Source: Geminicoccaceae bacterium (lineage in GTDB: Bacteria; Pseudomonadota; Alphaproteobacteria; Geminicoccales; Geminicoccaceae). Taken from it: 32,951 nt of DNA. Position 1 is the first letter of the stretch, and every line of letters begins with the position of its first letter. This document shows positions 24,616 through 32,484 of the stretch, one piece after another. The notes under the pieces are model-generated. The model searched no databases. It saw nothing but the letters and a program-made list of their open reading frames with translations, and was not told the DNA's origin. The stretch is from the NCBI GenBank assembly GCA_025054575.1, contig JANWZN010000019.1, positions 1 to 32,951 of the forward strand. The letters are read 5' to 3'. A program made the position numbers and the translations under genes.

Positions 24616-27600
24616 TCATGCGGCGAGCTTGGCGAGCTCGGCCACCAGCCGCTTGGCCTTCTTGAGCCGTGCTTGCGGGCTGTCGGTCTCTTCCGCGAGC
24701 ACGAGCTTGTGATCGGGGCGGATCCGCACCCGCCCGCCGCTGCGGCCGATCCAGGCCACGAGCCGCTCAGGGTGCGGGAAGCGATTGTCGTGGAAGCTCA
24801 AGACCATGCCCTTGGGACCGGCGTCGAGCTTGGCGACGTTGGCCTTGCGGCAGAGCTGCTTGATCGCGACGATCTCGAGCAGGTTCTTGGTCTCCTCGGG
24901 CAAGGGCCCGAAGCGGTCGACGAGTTCGGCTGCGAAGGCGTCGAGCTCGCGCGGCTCGGCCAAGCTCGCGAGCCTGCGATAGAGCGAGAGCCGCAGATCG
25001 AGATCGCCGATCCAAGCTTCCGGCATCAAGGCGGCGGCGTCGATCGTGATCTGCGGGGTCCAATCGCCCGCAGCCTCGACCTCGCCCGCCTCGCGCCGGC
25101 GCTGCAGCTCGGCCACCGCCTCTTCGAGCATCGCGTTGTAGAGCTCGAAGCCGACCTCCTTGATGTGGCCCGACTGCTCCTCCCCCAGGAGGTTGCCGGC
25201 GCCGCGGATGTCGAGATCGTGGCTCGCCAACTGGAAGCCGGCCCCCAGTCCTTCGAGCGACTGGATCACCTGCAGCCGCTTTTGCGCTGTTTCGGCGAGC
25301 TTCTTGTCGGCCGGCACGGTGAAATAGGCGTAGCCGCGGACCTTCGAGCGCCCGATCCGGCCGCGCAGCTGGTAGAGCTGGGAGAGGCCGAAGAGATCGG
25401 CGCGGTGGACGACGAGCGTATTGGCGGTCGGGATGTCGAGCCCGCTCTCGATGATGTTGGTGGCGAGCAGGACATCGAGCTTCTGGTCGTAGAAGGCGCT
25501 CATCACGTCCTCGAGCTCGGCCACCGGCATGCGCCCGTGTGCGACGCCGACCTTGAGCTCGGGCACGAGCTTGTCGAGGGTCTCCTTGAGCTTGGGCTGA
25601 TCCGCGATCCTCGGGCAGACATAAAAGCTCTGGCCGCCGCGATGATGCTCGCGCAACAGCGCTTCGCGGATCACCACGGGATCGACGGGCATGACGAAGG
25701 CGCGGACCGCGAGCCGGTCGACCGGCGGGGTGGCGATCACCGAGAGGTCCTTCATGCCGCCGAGCGCCATCTGCAGGGTGCGCGGGATCGGGGTGGCGGT
25801 CATCGTGAGGACGTGGACCTCGGCGCGGAGCTGCTTGAGCTTTTCTTTGTGGACCACCCCGAAATGCTGCTCCTCGTCGATCACGACGAGGCCCAGATCC
25901 TTGAAGCTCACACCTTTGCCCAAGAGCGCGTGCGTGCCGATCGCGATCTCGATCTCGCCCGCAGCGAGGCCCTTTTTGACCGCTTCCGCCTCGCGCGCGC
26001 TCACCATCCGCGACAAGTGCCCGATCCGGATCGGCAGGCCCCGGAAGCGCTCGGAAAAGACCTTGTAGTGCTGGCGGGCCAAGAGCGTGGTGGGTGCCAG
26101 GACCGCCACCTGCTTGCCGCTCATCGCCGCCACGAAGGCGGCTCGGAGTGCCACTTCGGTCTTGCCGAAGCCGACATCGCCGCAGACGAGCCGATCCATG
26201 GGCCGGCCCGAGGCCATGTCCGCGAGCACCGCCTCGATCGCCCGCAGCTGGTCCTCGGTCTCTTCGTACGGGAAGCGGGCCACGAACTCGTCGTAGATCC
26301 CGGGCGGCAGCTCGAGAGCCGGGGCTTTGCGCGTGGCCCGTTCGGCTGCGATCTTGACGAGCTCGTGGGCGAGCTCGCGGATCCGCTCCTTGATCTTGGC
26401 CTTGCGCTGCTGCCAGCCGGCCCCGCCCAGCTTGTCGAGCGGCACGGCCTCGTCGGCGTGGCCGTAGCGCGAGAGGATCTCGAGGTTCTCCACCGGCACG
26501 AAGAGCTTGTCGCCGCCGGCATAGACGAGCTTCAGGCAATCGTGCGGGGCACCGCCGATCTCGAGGGTGACGAGGCCCTCGAAGCGGCCGATGCCGTGCT
26601 CGGCATGGACCAACAGATCGCCCTCGGCGATCGCCGCCAGATCCTGGATGAAGCGGTCGGCGCGGCGGGCCCGGCGGGCGGGCCGGGCGAGCCGCTCGCC
26701 CAAAAGATCCTGCTCGGTCAGGATGTGGAGCCCGGGGGCCACGACCCCGTGCTCGAGCGGCAGGACGGCGAGCGCCACGCCCTCCCCGGCCTCGAGCTCG
26801 CGCGCGTTGGCGACCCGGCGCAAGGGCACGGGCCCGTGATCCTCGAGCACCTGTTTGAGCCGCTCGAGCGCCCCTTCGCTCGAGGCCACGAGCAACGGCT
26901 TCTGGCCGGCCGCCAGAAGGCTGCGCAGATGCGCCACCACGGCGTCGAACAGGTTGACCCCGCGGTCGGTGCGCTCGGCGGCGAAATCGCGCGCGGGCTT
27001 GCCCTCGAGATCGAGGCAGCGGTCGATCCCGGCGGGTGGTGCAGGCGGCGGCGCGAAGCGCGAGAAGAAGAAGCGGGCGCGGCGCGCGATCAGCCGGCCG
27101 AAGCTCTGCTCGTCGAGATAGAGCCGCTCGGGCGGCAAGGGGCGATAGGGGGCGGTGCCGAAGCCCGTGGCCACGGGCGGGTTGCGGCGCGCCTCGTAAT
27201 GCTCGCCGATCAGCGCCGCTCGCTCGCGGATCGCCTCCATCGCCAGATGATCGAAGGCGAGCTCGGCCCGCTCCGGCAGATAGTCGAGCAGGGTGACGAG
27301 CCGCTCGTGGAAGAGCGGCAGCCAGTGCTCCATGCCGGCGACCCGCCGCCCGGCGCTCACCGCCTCCAGCAGCGGATCGTCGGTGACCGCGCCGAACTCG
27401 CGCAGAAAGCCGATCCGGAACCGCTCGATCGCGGCCGCATCGAGCACCACCTCGCTCGCCGGTACGAGCTCGAGGCGGGCGAGCTTGCCGGCCGAGCGCT
27501 GGCTCGCGGGGTCGAAATGGCGGATCGATTCGACCACCTCGCCGAAGAAGTCGAGCCGGACCGGCTTCGCCCCGCCGGTCGGGAAGAGGTCCAAAAGCCC

Positions 27601-28119
27601 GCCGCGGACCGCGTACTCGCCGGGCTCGACGACGGTGCCGACCCGCTGATAGCCCTCGCGCTCGAGCCAGCCCACGAGTGTTTCGCGGCCGATCCGCCGG
27701 CCGGCCTCGAGCACGAGACGACCGGAGCGGACCACCTCGGGCGGCGGCACGCGCTGGAGGATCGCATTGGCCGTCGAGACGACGAGCCGCGGCCGCTCGC
27801 TGGCTTCGGCGAGCCGGGCGAGCACGGCCAGGCGCTCGGCCATCACCGCAGCGGTGGGCGAGGTGCGATCGTAGGGCAGGCAGTCCCAGGCCGGCAGCAC
27901 GAGCGTCTCGAGCTCGGGCGCCCAGAACAGCACCCGCTCGGCCACCGCGCGCGCCCGCTCGAGATCGTGGGCCACGAACAGGATCGTCCGCGCCCGCCCG
28001 CGCAGGAGCCGCTCGGCCAGAAAGCGCGCTTCCAGGCCCTCGCGGGCATTGCCCAACAGGACCGCCGCGGCCGCCGCCCGGGCCGACGGCGCCTCCAGAA
28101 CCTCGGCCGTCTCGGCCAT
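24616..28119 (-). CDS. mfd: transcription-repair coupling factor Mfd
   Basis: A 1167-residue ATP-dependent translocase that displaces stalled RNA polymerase and recruits UvrA. Domains in order: a UvrB-like N-terminal region (LPAWDCLPYDRTSP; VVSTANAILQRVPP), the RNA-polymerase-interacting CarD-like domain (LLVHAEHGIGRFEGL, about residues 500-515), the translocase with Walker A GDVGFGKTE at about 645 and the DEEQHFG box at about 745, helicase motifs LLATNIIESGLDIPTANT and QLYQLRGRIGRSKVRGYAY, and the C-terminal TRCF domain. Length is normal for the family and the frame is unbroken. The ATG at 28119 follows the sdhE stop by two bases. It shares the translocase architecture with RecG, encoded divergently next door. 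Confidence 0.97.
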   Translation of the reverse strand: MAETAEVLEAPSARAAAAAVLLGNAREGLEARFLAERLLRGRARTILFVAHDLERARAVAERVLFWAPELETLVLPAWDCLPYDRTSPTAAVMAERLAVLARLAEASERPRLVVSTANAILQRVPPPEVVRSGRLVLEAGRRIGRETLVGWLEREGYQRVGTVVEPGEYAVRGGLLDLFPTGGAKPVRLDFFGEVVESIRHFDPASQRSAGKLARLELVPASEVVLDAAAIERFRIGFLREFGAVTDDPLLEAVSAGRRVAGMEHWLPLFHERLVTLLDYLPERAELAFDHLAMEAIRERAALIGEHYEARRNPPVATGFGTAPYRPLPPERLYLDEQSFGRLIARRARFFFSRFAPPPAPPAGIDRCLDLEGKPARDFAAERTDRGVNLFDAVVAHLRSLLAAGQKPLLVASSEGALERLKQVLEDHGPVPLRRVANARELEAGEGVALAVLPLEHGVVAPGLHILTEQDLLGERLARPARRARRADRFIQDLAAIAEGDLLVHAEHGIGRFEGLVTLEIGGAPHDCLKLVYAGGDKLFVPVENLEILSRYGHADEAVPLDKLGGAGWQQRKAKIKERIRELAHELVKIAAERATRKAPALELPPGIYDEFVARFPYEETEDQLRAIEAVLADMASGRPMDRLVCGDVGFGKTEVALRAAFVAAMSGKQVAVLAPTTLLARQHYKVFSERFRGLPIRIGHLSRMVSAREAEAVKKGLAAGEIEIAIGTHALLGKGVSFKDLGLVVIDEEQHFGVVHKEKLKQLRAEVHVLTMTATPIPRTLQMALGGMKDLSVIATPPVDRLAVRAFVMPVDPVVIREALLREHHRGGQSFYVCPRIADQPKLKETLDKLVPELKVGVAHGRMPVAELEDVMSAFYDQKLDVLLATNIIESGLDIPTANTLVVHRADLFGLSQLYQLRGRIGRSKVRGYAYFTVPADKKLAETAQKRLQVIQSLEGLGAGFQLASHDLDIRGAGNLLGEEQSGHIKEVGFELYNAMLEEAVAELQRRREAGEVEAAGDWTPQITIDAAALMPEAWIGDLDLRLSLYRRLASLAEPRELDAFAAELVDRFGPLPEETKNLLEIVAIKQLCRKANVAKLDAGPKGMVLSFHDNRFPHPERLVAWIGRSGGRVRIRPDHKLVLAEETDSPQARLKKAKRLVAELAKLAA

Positions 28120-28121
28120 CG

Positions 28122-28409
28122 TTACGCTCGACCCTCCACCGCCCCGCCCGTGCGGGCGAAGTCCTGCAAGATCCGCATCAAGGCCCCCTCGTGGCGGGCC
28201 GGGACCGGTCGCCGGCCGGTGGCCCAGTCCCAGATGTCGACGTCGGGCTCCTCCAAAAGCGCCTCGAGGCGATCGAGCTCGGCCCGATCGAGCCGGTCGA
28301 GCCAGGCCCGAGCGAACCGGTCGAGCAACAGATCGGCCTCGAGGAAACCGCGATAACGACAGCGATGCCGGAGCCGGCGGCGCCGGATGGCGAGCTCGTC
28401 CTCGTCCAT
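28122..28409 (-). CDS. sdhE: FAD assembly factor SdhE (succinate dehydrogenase assembly factor 2)
   Basis: A 95-residue SdhE/DUF339 protein that promotes covalent FAD attachment to the succinate dehydrogenase flavoprotein. The conserved RGxxE motif is Arg20-Gly21 to Glu24 in RCRYRGFLEADLLLDRF. The following helices LDRLDRAELDRLEALLEEPDVDIWDWATGR match the family. The start is ATG at 28409, with only a weak GGGACGGG upstream. The protein ends two bases before mfd, so it is in the same transcript, and it is divergent from recG; this recG/sdhE-mfd order is common in alphaproteobacteria. Confidence 0.9.
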   Translation of the reverse strand: MDEDELAIRRRRLRHRCRYRGFLEADLLLDRFARAWLDRLDRAELDRLEALLEEPDVDIWDWATGRRPVPARHEGALMRILQDFARTGGAVEGRA

Positions 28410-28470
28410 GCTAGTCCCGTCCCGGGCAGGCGGCGCCCGCCGGCGCCGATCGCCCGGAGATGTAGTCCCG

Positions 28471-30585
28471 TTGCTCGCACCGGCCAAGCGATCGGACCAC
28501 ACGAGCACTTCCCCGGTCGATCCGACCGCGGCGCTCGTGGCCCCGCTCGACGCGCTTTCGGGCGTGGGCCCCGCCCTCGCCCGGGCGCTCGCCCGTCTCC
28601 TCGGCCGCGAGCAACCGCGCCTCTTCGATCTCCTCTGCCATCTTCCGCGCGGCCGGCTCGATCCGCGCCCCGCGGCCGATCCGGACCGGATCGCCCCGGG
28701 CGAGCCCACGACGCTCCTGGTCACGGTCGAGGGCCCGCCGGTTGCGGGCGGCCGCGGCCGCCCCTGGCGGCTGCCGGTCTCGGCCGGCGGCCGACCGGGC
28801 GAGCTCGTCTGGTTCAACCTGCGCCAGAGCGACTGGCTCGCGCGCCGCTTCTCGATCGGTGCCTCCAGGCTCGTGCACGGCCGGCTCGGCCGGCGCGGCG
28901 ATCGCTTTTCCCTGCCGCATCCCGAGCTTTTGCCCGATACACTCTGCGAAGCCGCCCGGCCCGTGCCGCTCTACCCGCTGGTCGAGGGTCTCTCGCAGGC
29001 CCGGCTGCGCACCCTCGTCGCAAGGGCGGCGCAGCGGCTGCCCGAGCTGCCCGAATGGCTCGGGCCCGCCGCTGCCGGCCGGCCGTCCTTCGCGACCGCC
29101 CTGCGGATCCTGCACGGCCTCGCCGAGGCCGATCCAGCCGCTTTCGAGGCCGCCCGCCGGCGCCTCGCGCTCGACGAGCTCCTCTCCCTCCAGCTCGCGC
29201 TCGCGATCGAGCGACGCCGGCGCGAGGCGGTGCCGGGCCGTCCGACCCGCGGCGACGGCCGGCTCGTCGAGGCGTTCCTGGCCTCCCTCCCCTTCGCCCC
29301 GACCGCCGACCAGCGCGCGGCCGACCGTGCGATCGCGGCCGATCTCGCCCGGCCCGTCGCCACCACCCGCCTGCTCATGGGCGATGTCGGCTCGGGCAAG
29401 ACGCTCGTGGCGGCGCTGGCACTTCTGCGCGTGGCCGAAGCCGGCCGCCAGGCGGCGCTCTTGGCACCCACCGAGCTACTGGCCCGCCAGCACCAGGCCA
29501 CGCTCGCCCGCTGGCTCGCGCCTTTGGGCCTCGAGCCCGCCCTTTTGGTCGGCGGCGAGCCGGCCGCCGCGCGCCGCGCGACCCTCGCCCGGCTCGCCGA
29601 CGGGGTCGCGCCGATCGTGGTCGGCACCCACGCGCTGCTCGAACCTGCGGTCGCCTTCGCCGATCTGGCCCTGGCGGTGATCGACGAGCAGCACCGCTTC
29701 GGCGTCCGCCAGCGCCTGGCGCTGGTCGGTAAGGGGTCAGGTGTCGATCTCCTCCTGCTCTCCGCCACCCCGATCCCGCGCACGCTGCGGCTCGCCCTCT
29801 TGGGCGATCTCGCGGTGAGCGAGCTGCGCGCCAAGCCCGCGGGCCGGATGCCGATCGACACCCGCGTGATCCCCCTGCGCCGGCTCGAGGAGGTGATCGC
29901 GGCCTGCGGCCGGGCGCTCGCGCGCGGCGAGCGGCTCTACTGGATCTGCCCCGCGATCGAGGGCGAGAGCCGGGCGGAGCGGGCGGCCGCCCTCGATCGC
30001 TTCGAGGAGCTCCGCGCCCGGTTCGGGCCCCGCGTCGGCCTCGCCCACGGCCGCCAGAAGGCGAGCGAGCGGGCGGCCGTGATGGCGGCCTTCGCTGCGG
30101 GCAGGATCACCCTCCTCGTCGCCACGACCGTGGTCGAGGTCGGGGTCGACGTTCCCGAGGCCACGGTGATCGTGATCGAGAACGCCGAACGCTTCGGCCT
30201 CGCCCAGCTCCACCAATTGCGCGGCCGGGTCGGCCGCGGCAGCCGCCCCTCGACCTGTCTCTTGCTCTGGGACGAGGCGTCCGGTCAGGAGGCGCGGGCG
30301 CGGCTCGCTACCCTGCGCTCAACCGAGGACGGTTTCGCCATCGCCGAGGCGGATCTCGCCCTGCGCGGGCCCGGCGAGATCCTGGGTGCGCGCCAGTCGG
30401 GGCTGCCCGAGCTGCGCTTGGCCGATCTGTCCCGCGACGGCGATCTCCTGTTGGAAGCGCGCACGCTCGCAGCCGAGCTCCTTTCCGCCGATCCCGGGCT
30501 CGCGAGTGCTCGCGGCCGGGCCTCACGGTACCTGTTGCAGCTCTTCGAGCGGACGGCGGCGCTCGGCCTCCTGGCGGCCGGCTGA
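28471..30585 (+). CDS. recG: ATP-dependent DNA helicase RecG
   Basis: A ~704-residue helicase that remodels stalled replication forks and Holliday junctions. It has the N-terminal wedge region (LDALSGVGPALARAL; LFDLLCHLPRG; the OB-fold WFNLRQSDWLA), Walker A GDVGSGKT at about residue 310, the DEQHRFGVRQR box at about 403, TATPIPRTL-like SATPIPRTL, VATTVVEVGVDVPEATV and QLHQLRGRVGRG. The start is uncertain. TTG at 28471 has GGAGA about 11 bases upstream; ATGs at 28387 and 28408 would overlap the divergent sdhE start, and GTG at 28537 would trim a few conserved residues. The 3' end overlaps the convergent DUF502 gene by 63 bases. Confidence 0.93.
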   Translation: MLAPAKRSDHTSTSPVDPTAALVAPLDALSGVGPALARALARLLGREQPRLFDLLCHLPRGRLDPRPAADPDRIAPGEPTTLLVTVEGPPVAGGRGRPWRLPVSAGGRPGELVWFNLRQSDWLARRFSIGASRLVHGRLGRRGDRFSLPHPELLPDTLCEAARPVPLYPLVEGLSQARLRTLVARAAQRLPELPEWLGPAAAGRPSFATALRILHGLAEADPAAFEAARRRLALDELLSLQLALAIERRRREAVPGRPTRGDGRLVEAFLASLPFAPTADQRAADRAIAADLARPVATTRLLMGDVGSGKTLVAALALLRVAEAGRQAALLAPTELLARQHQATLARWLAPLGLEPALLVGGEPAAARRATLARLADGVAPIVVGTHALLEPAVAFADLALAVIDEQHRFGVRQRLALVGKGSGVDLLLLSATPIPRTLRLALLGDLAVSELRAKPAGRMPIDTRVIPLRRLEEVIAACGRALARGERLYWICPAIEGESRAERAAALDRFEELRARFGPRVGLAHGRQKASERAAVMAAFAAGRITLLVATTVVEVGVDVPEATVIVIENAERFGLAQLHQLRGRVGRGSRPSTCLLLWDEASGQEARARLATLRSTEDGFAIAEADLALRGPGEILGARQSGLPELRLADLSRDGDLLLEARTLAAELLSADPGLASARGRASRYLLQLFERTAALGLLAAG

Positions 30586-31272
30586 ACCGGCCTCGAGCGG
30601 CCGCAGCGGCATGTTGACGATGCCGCCCGAAACCACCATCCGCATCCCCTCCTCGACCGTCATCGCGATCGGCACGAGCTCGGCGCGCGGCACGAACATC
30701 AAATAGCCGGTGGTCGGGTTGGGCGTACACGGCATGAAGACGTTGACCATGTCGTCCGCACCCTTGCCGGGGATCTCCCAGAGCGAGCTGCCGGTGACGA
30801 AGCCGATCGACCAGCAGCCGCGGCGCGGCCATTCGACCAGCACGACCTCGCGGAACGAACGCGAAGAGGAGGTCAGCACGGTCTCGAAGATCTGCTTCAA
30901 GGTGCCGTAGACCGTGCGGACCACGGGCGTGCGCGCGACCAGTTGCTCGCCCAGGCGCATGAGCGTGCGGCCGAGAAATCCGGCGGTGAACCAGCCGATC
31001 AGGGTCAACAGCGCGAGAATGACGATAAGGCCCAGGCCCGGCACGCTGAACGGCAGGTAGGTCTCGGGATTGTAGCGGGCCGGCAGGAGCGCCGCTGCGG
31101 TCCGGTCCATGTAGTCGACGACCTGCCAGACGAGCCAGAGCGTGATCCCGATCGGCGCGGTGACGATGATCCCGGCCAAGAGATAGCCGCGCAGCCCCAC
31201 GAGCTTGCCGCTGCGCTGCTCCGGCGCGCCGGCCGGCTCGGGCGAAGGCCGCGTGGGATCGGACAACCGCAA
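30523..31272 (-). CDS. DUF502 family inner-membrane protein
   Basis: A ~249-residue protein of the DUF502 family, of unknown function and widespread in proteobacteria. Two membrane segments are visible: GYLLAGIIVTAPIGITLWLV and LGLIVILALLTLIGWFTAGF. The conserved soluble part follows, with RTPVVRTVYGTLKQIFETV, the EVVLVEWPRRGCWSIGFVTG block and FMPCTPNPTTGYLMFVP. I prefer TTG at 31272, because AGGAG lies six bases upstream; ATG at 31407 would add 45 unconserved residues and start inside the AT-rich island. The C-terminal ~25 residues are Arg/Glu-rich and read from DNA antisense to the recG 3' end. Confidence 0.87.
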   Translation of the reverse strand: MRLSDPTRPSPEPAGAPEQRSGKLVGLRGYLLAGIIVTAPIGITLWLVWQVVDYMDRTAAALLPARYNPETYLPFSVPGLGLIVILALLTLIGWFTAGFLGRTLMRLGEQLVARTPVVRTVYGTLKQIFETVLTSSSRSFREVVLVEWPRRGCWSIGFVTGSSLWEIPGKGADDMVNVFMPCTPNPTTGYLMFVPRAELVPIAMTVEEGMRMVVSGGIVNMPLRPLEAGSAGRQEAERRRPLEELQQVP

Positions 31273-31556
31273 GGCGAGCTCCTGCCACTCCTCGGCTCGA
31301 CGATCGCGGATTATGGCGCTGCGTCCGGGTCGCGTCCACGGCCGCGGAGCCGAGGCAATTTCCCTAAAATTTTCGACAACTCTCAAGCAAAATCGATGCG
31401 TATTCAAGTAGACGGCATTTTATCGAAGTTTTCTCTATAGATGCCGAGCACACAAATGTGAAAAACGCGTTGACAAGGCCAGAGCAGATCACCAAGCTCG
31501 CTCCATCACCTGTTGCGGAACACCGCAGCGATCGGATGGCTCGAGGAGGGGCGAGC
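31273..31556. promoter_or_regulatory. AT-rich divergent intergenic region
   Basis: The longest gene-free stretch of the window, between the divergent DUF502 and coiled-coil genes. Within it, 31381-31440 has only 22 G/C in 60 bases, against about 70 % elsewhere. A TTGACA at 31470-31475 is a perfect -35 hexamer for the plus strand, but no good -10 lies 16-18 bases on. A TATAGA at 31436-31441 lacks a matching -35. A GGAGGGG ribosome-binding site at about 31545-31551 serves the ATG at 31557. It is likely to hold both promoters. Confidence 0.5.
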
Positions 31557-32024
31557 ATGGCCGTCATCACCAACACGATGCTGCTCGTGCGGCGACTGAA
31601 CGAGCTCCAGCGCCGGCGCGACGCGCTGGTCGAGCGCCAGGACCGCCTGCGTCGCAGCCTGCCGGAATGGACCTTCGTGCCGCTGCAGCTCGTCGGCATG
31701 TCGGCAGACGAGATCCGCTCGATGATGACCGATCTCTCCAAGGCCGAGAAGGAGGCCGGGCTCGACGAGATCGAGCGCGAGATCGAGCAGGTCGATCGCC
31801 AGATCGAGGAGCTCGAGAACATGTTGTTGACCACGCCGTCGCGCACCCTCGACAGCGTGATGGCGGTTCTGGACCTGGCCGTGAGCCGCTTCCGGGCGAC
31901 GACGGTGAGCGATCCGGACGACGTCTTCTACGATTACGGCGATGCGCGCGTGCTCATGTTCCTGGAGCGGGCGGCGGAGGATCTGCGCTCGATGCTGCTC
32001 GTGGAGCAGCGGACGGCGAGCTGA
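31557..32024 (+). CDS. hypothetical coiled-coil protein
   Basis: A 155-residue, soluble, highly charged protein that I do not recognise. Residues ~10-35 ([22 protein letters not shown]) and ~70-98 ([21 protein letters not shown]) are heptad-rich and likely to form an antiparallel coiled coil separated by a [22 protein letters not shown] insert. The C-terminus is a helical, acidic segment ([26 protein letters not shown]). There is no signal peptide, membrane segment or cysteine. The ATG at 31557 has GGAGGGG five bases upstream, better than the upstream ATGs at 31458 and 31536. It sits alone downstream of the AT-rich island and converges with the ABC-ATPase fragment. Codon use is like the rest of the window. 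Confidence 0.75.
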   Translation: MAVITNTMLLVRRLNELQRRRDALVERQDRLRRSLPEWTFVPLQLVGMSADEIRSMMTDLSKAEKEAGLDEIEREIEQVDRQIEELENMLLTTPSRTLDSVMAVLDLAVSRFRATTVSDPDDVFYDYGDARVLMFLERAAEDLRSMLLVEQRTAS

Positions 32025-32331
32025 CGGCCGCCCGCGCCCGGCCCGCGTCGAGGCGTCCCTCCTCGACCGCGTGGCAGGCGACCAGGGTCGGCCCGCAGCG
32101 CCGCAGTTCCGGTCGCTCCTGCCGGCAGCGGGCGAACGCCCAGGGGCAGCGCGGGTGGAAGGCGCAGCCCGCGGGCGGGTCGATCGGGCTCGGCACCTCG
32201 CCCGCCACGGGCACGCGCTCGCGCCGCTCGCCGTCGAGATCGGGGACGGTCGCCAAGAGCAGCCGCGTGTAGGGATGGCGCGGTCTCGCGAACAGGTCGG
32301 CGGCCGGCGCCTGCTCGACGATCCGGCCGAG
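31954..32331 (-). pseudogene. oligopeptide ABC transporter ATPase, C-terminal fragment
   Basis: The minus-strand frame encodes [52 protein letters not shown] and [15 protein letters not shown], which is the C-terminal oligopeptide-binding (oligo_HPY) tail of OppD/OppF/DppD-type ATPases that follows the nucleotide-binding domain. The family reads YLGRIVEQ here, and homology stops at ADLGRIVEQ (base ~32331). No Walker A, signature or Walker B motif exists upstream, because the DNA beyond 32331 belongs to another gene in the opposite orientation. After the conserved end the frame continues ~35 Ala/Pro-rich residues into the 3' end of the coiled-coil gene. It is a broken gene in this sequence, whether by assembly or by rearrangement. 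Confidence 0.82.
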
Positions 32332-32484
32332 ATCCGCGCGCGGCTCGAGCACGCGCTCGACCTCGTCGTCGACAGCGGGCCCTGCGGCGTCGAGCCGACG
32401 ACGGTTGTCGACCTCTCGGGCGCCGAGCCGGTCGTCGTGCGCCGCGGGAAGGGCGCGGAGCGTCTGTTAAAATTCGCCGCATAG
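32311..32484 (+). pseudogene. YrdC/Sua5/YciO-family protein, C-terminal fragment
   Basis: The plus frame ending at the TAG at 32482-32484 encodes [35 protein letters not shown] and [16 protein letters not shown]. This matches the C-terminal ~50 residues of YrdC/Sua5/YciO (threonylcarbamoyl-AMP synthase-like) proteins, where the EPTTVVDL motif and the RRGKG tail are characteristic. Upstream of ~32311 the same frame reads the antisense of the ABC-ATPase fragment and has no YrdC homology. The N-terminal ~150 residues, including the substrate-binding KxR/SxN region, are absent. The gene is directly followed by the site-2 protease gene with no gap, a pairing common in beta- and gammaproteobacteria. 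If the join is an assembly artefact, the gene is intact in its true genome. Confidence 0.78.

Noticed and set aside
24673-28356. A 1227-codon open plus-strand frame antisense to mfd.
   Set aside because: It mirrors the mfd coding frame and has the same Asp/Glu/Arg/His-rich composition. Mfd has every expected domain on the other strand.
31470-31498. TTGACA at 31470 as a complete sigma-70-type promoter for the coiled-coil gene.
   Set aside because: No acceptable -10 hexamer lies 16-18 bases downstream, so only the region, and not a defined promoter, is annotated.
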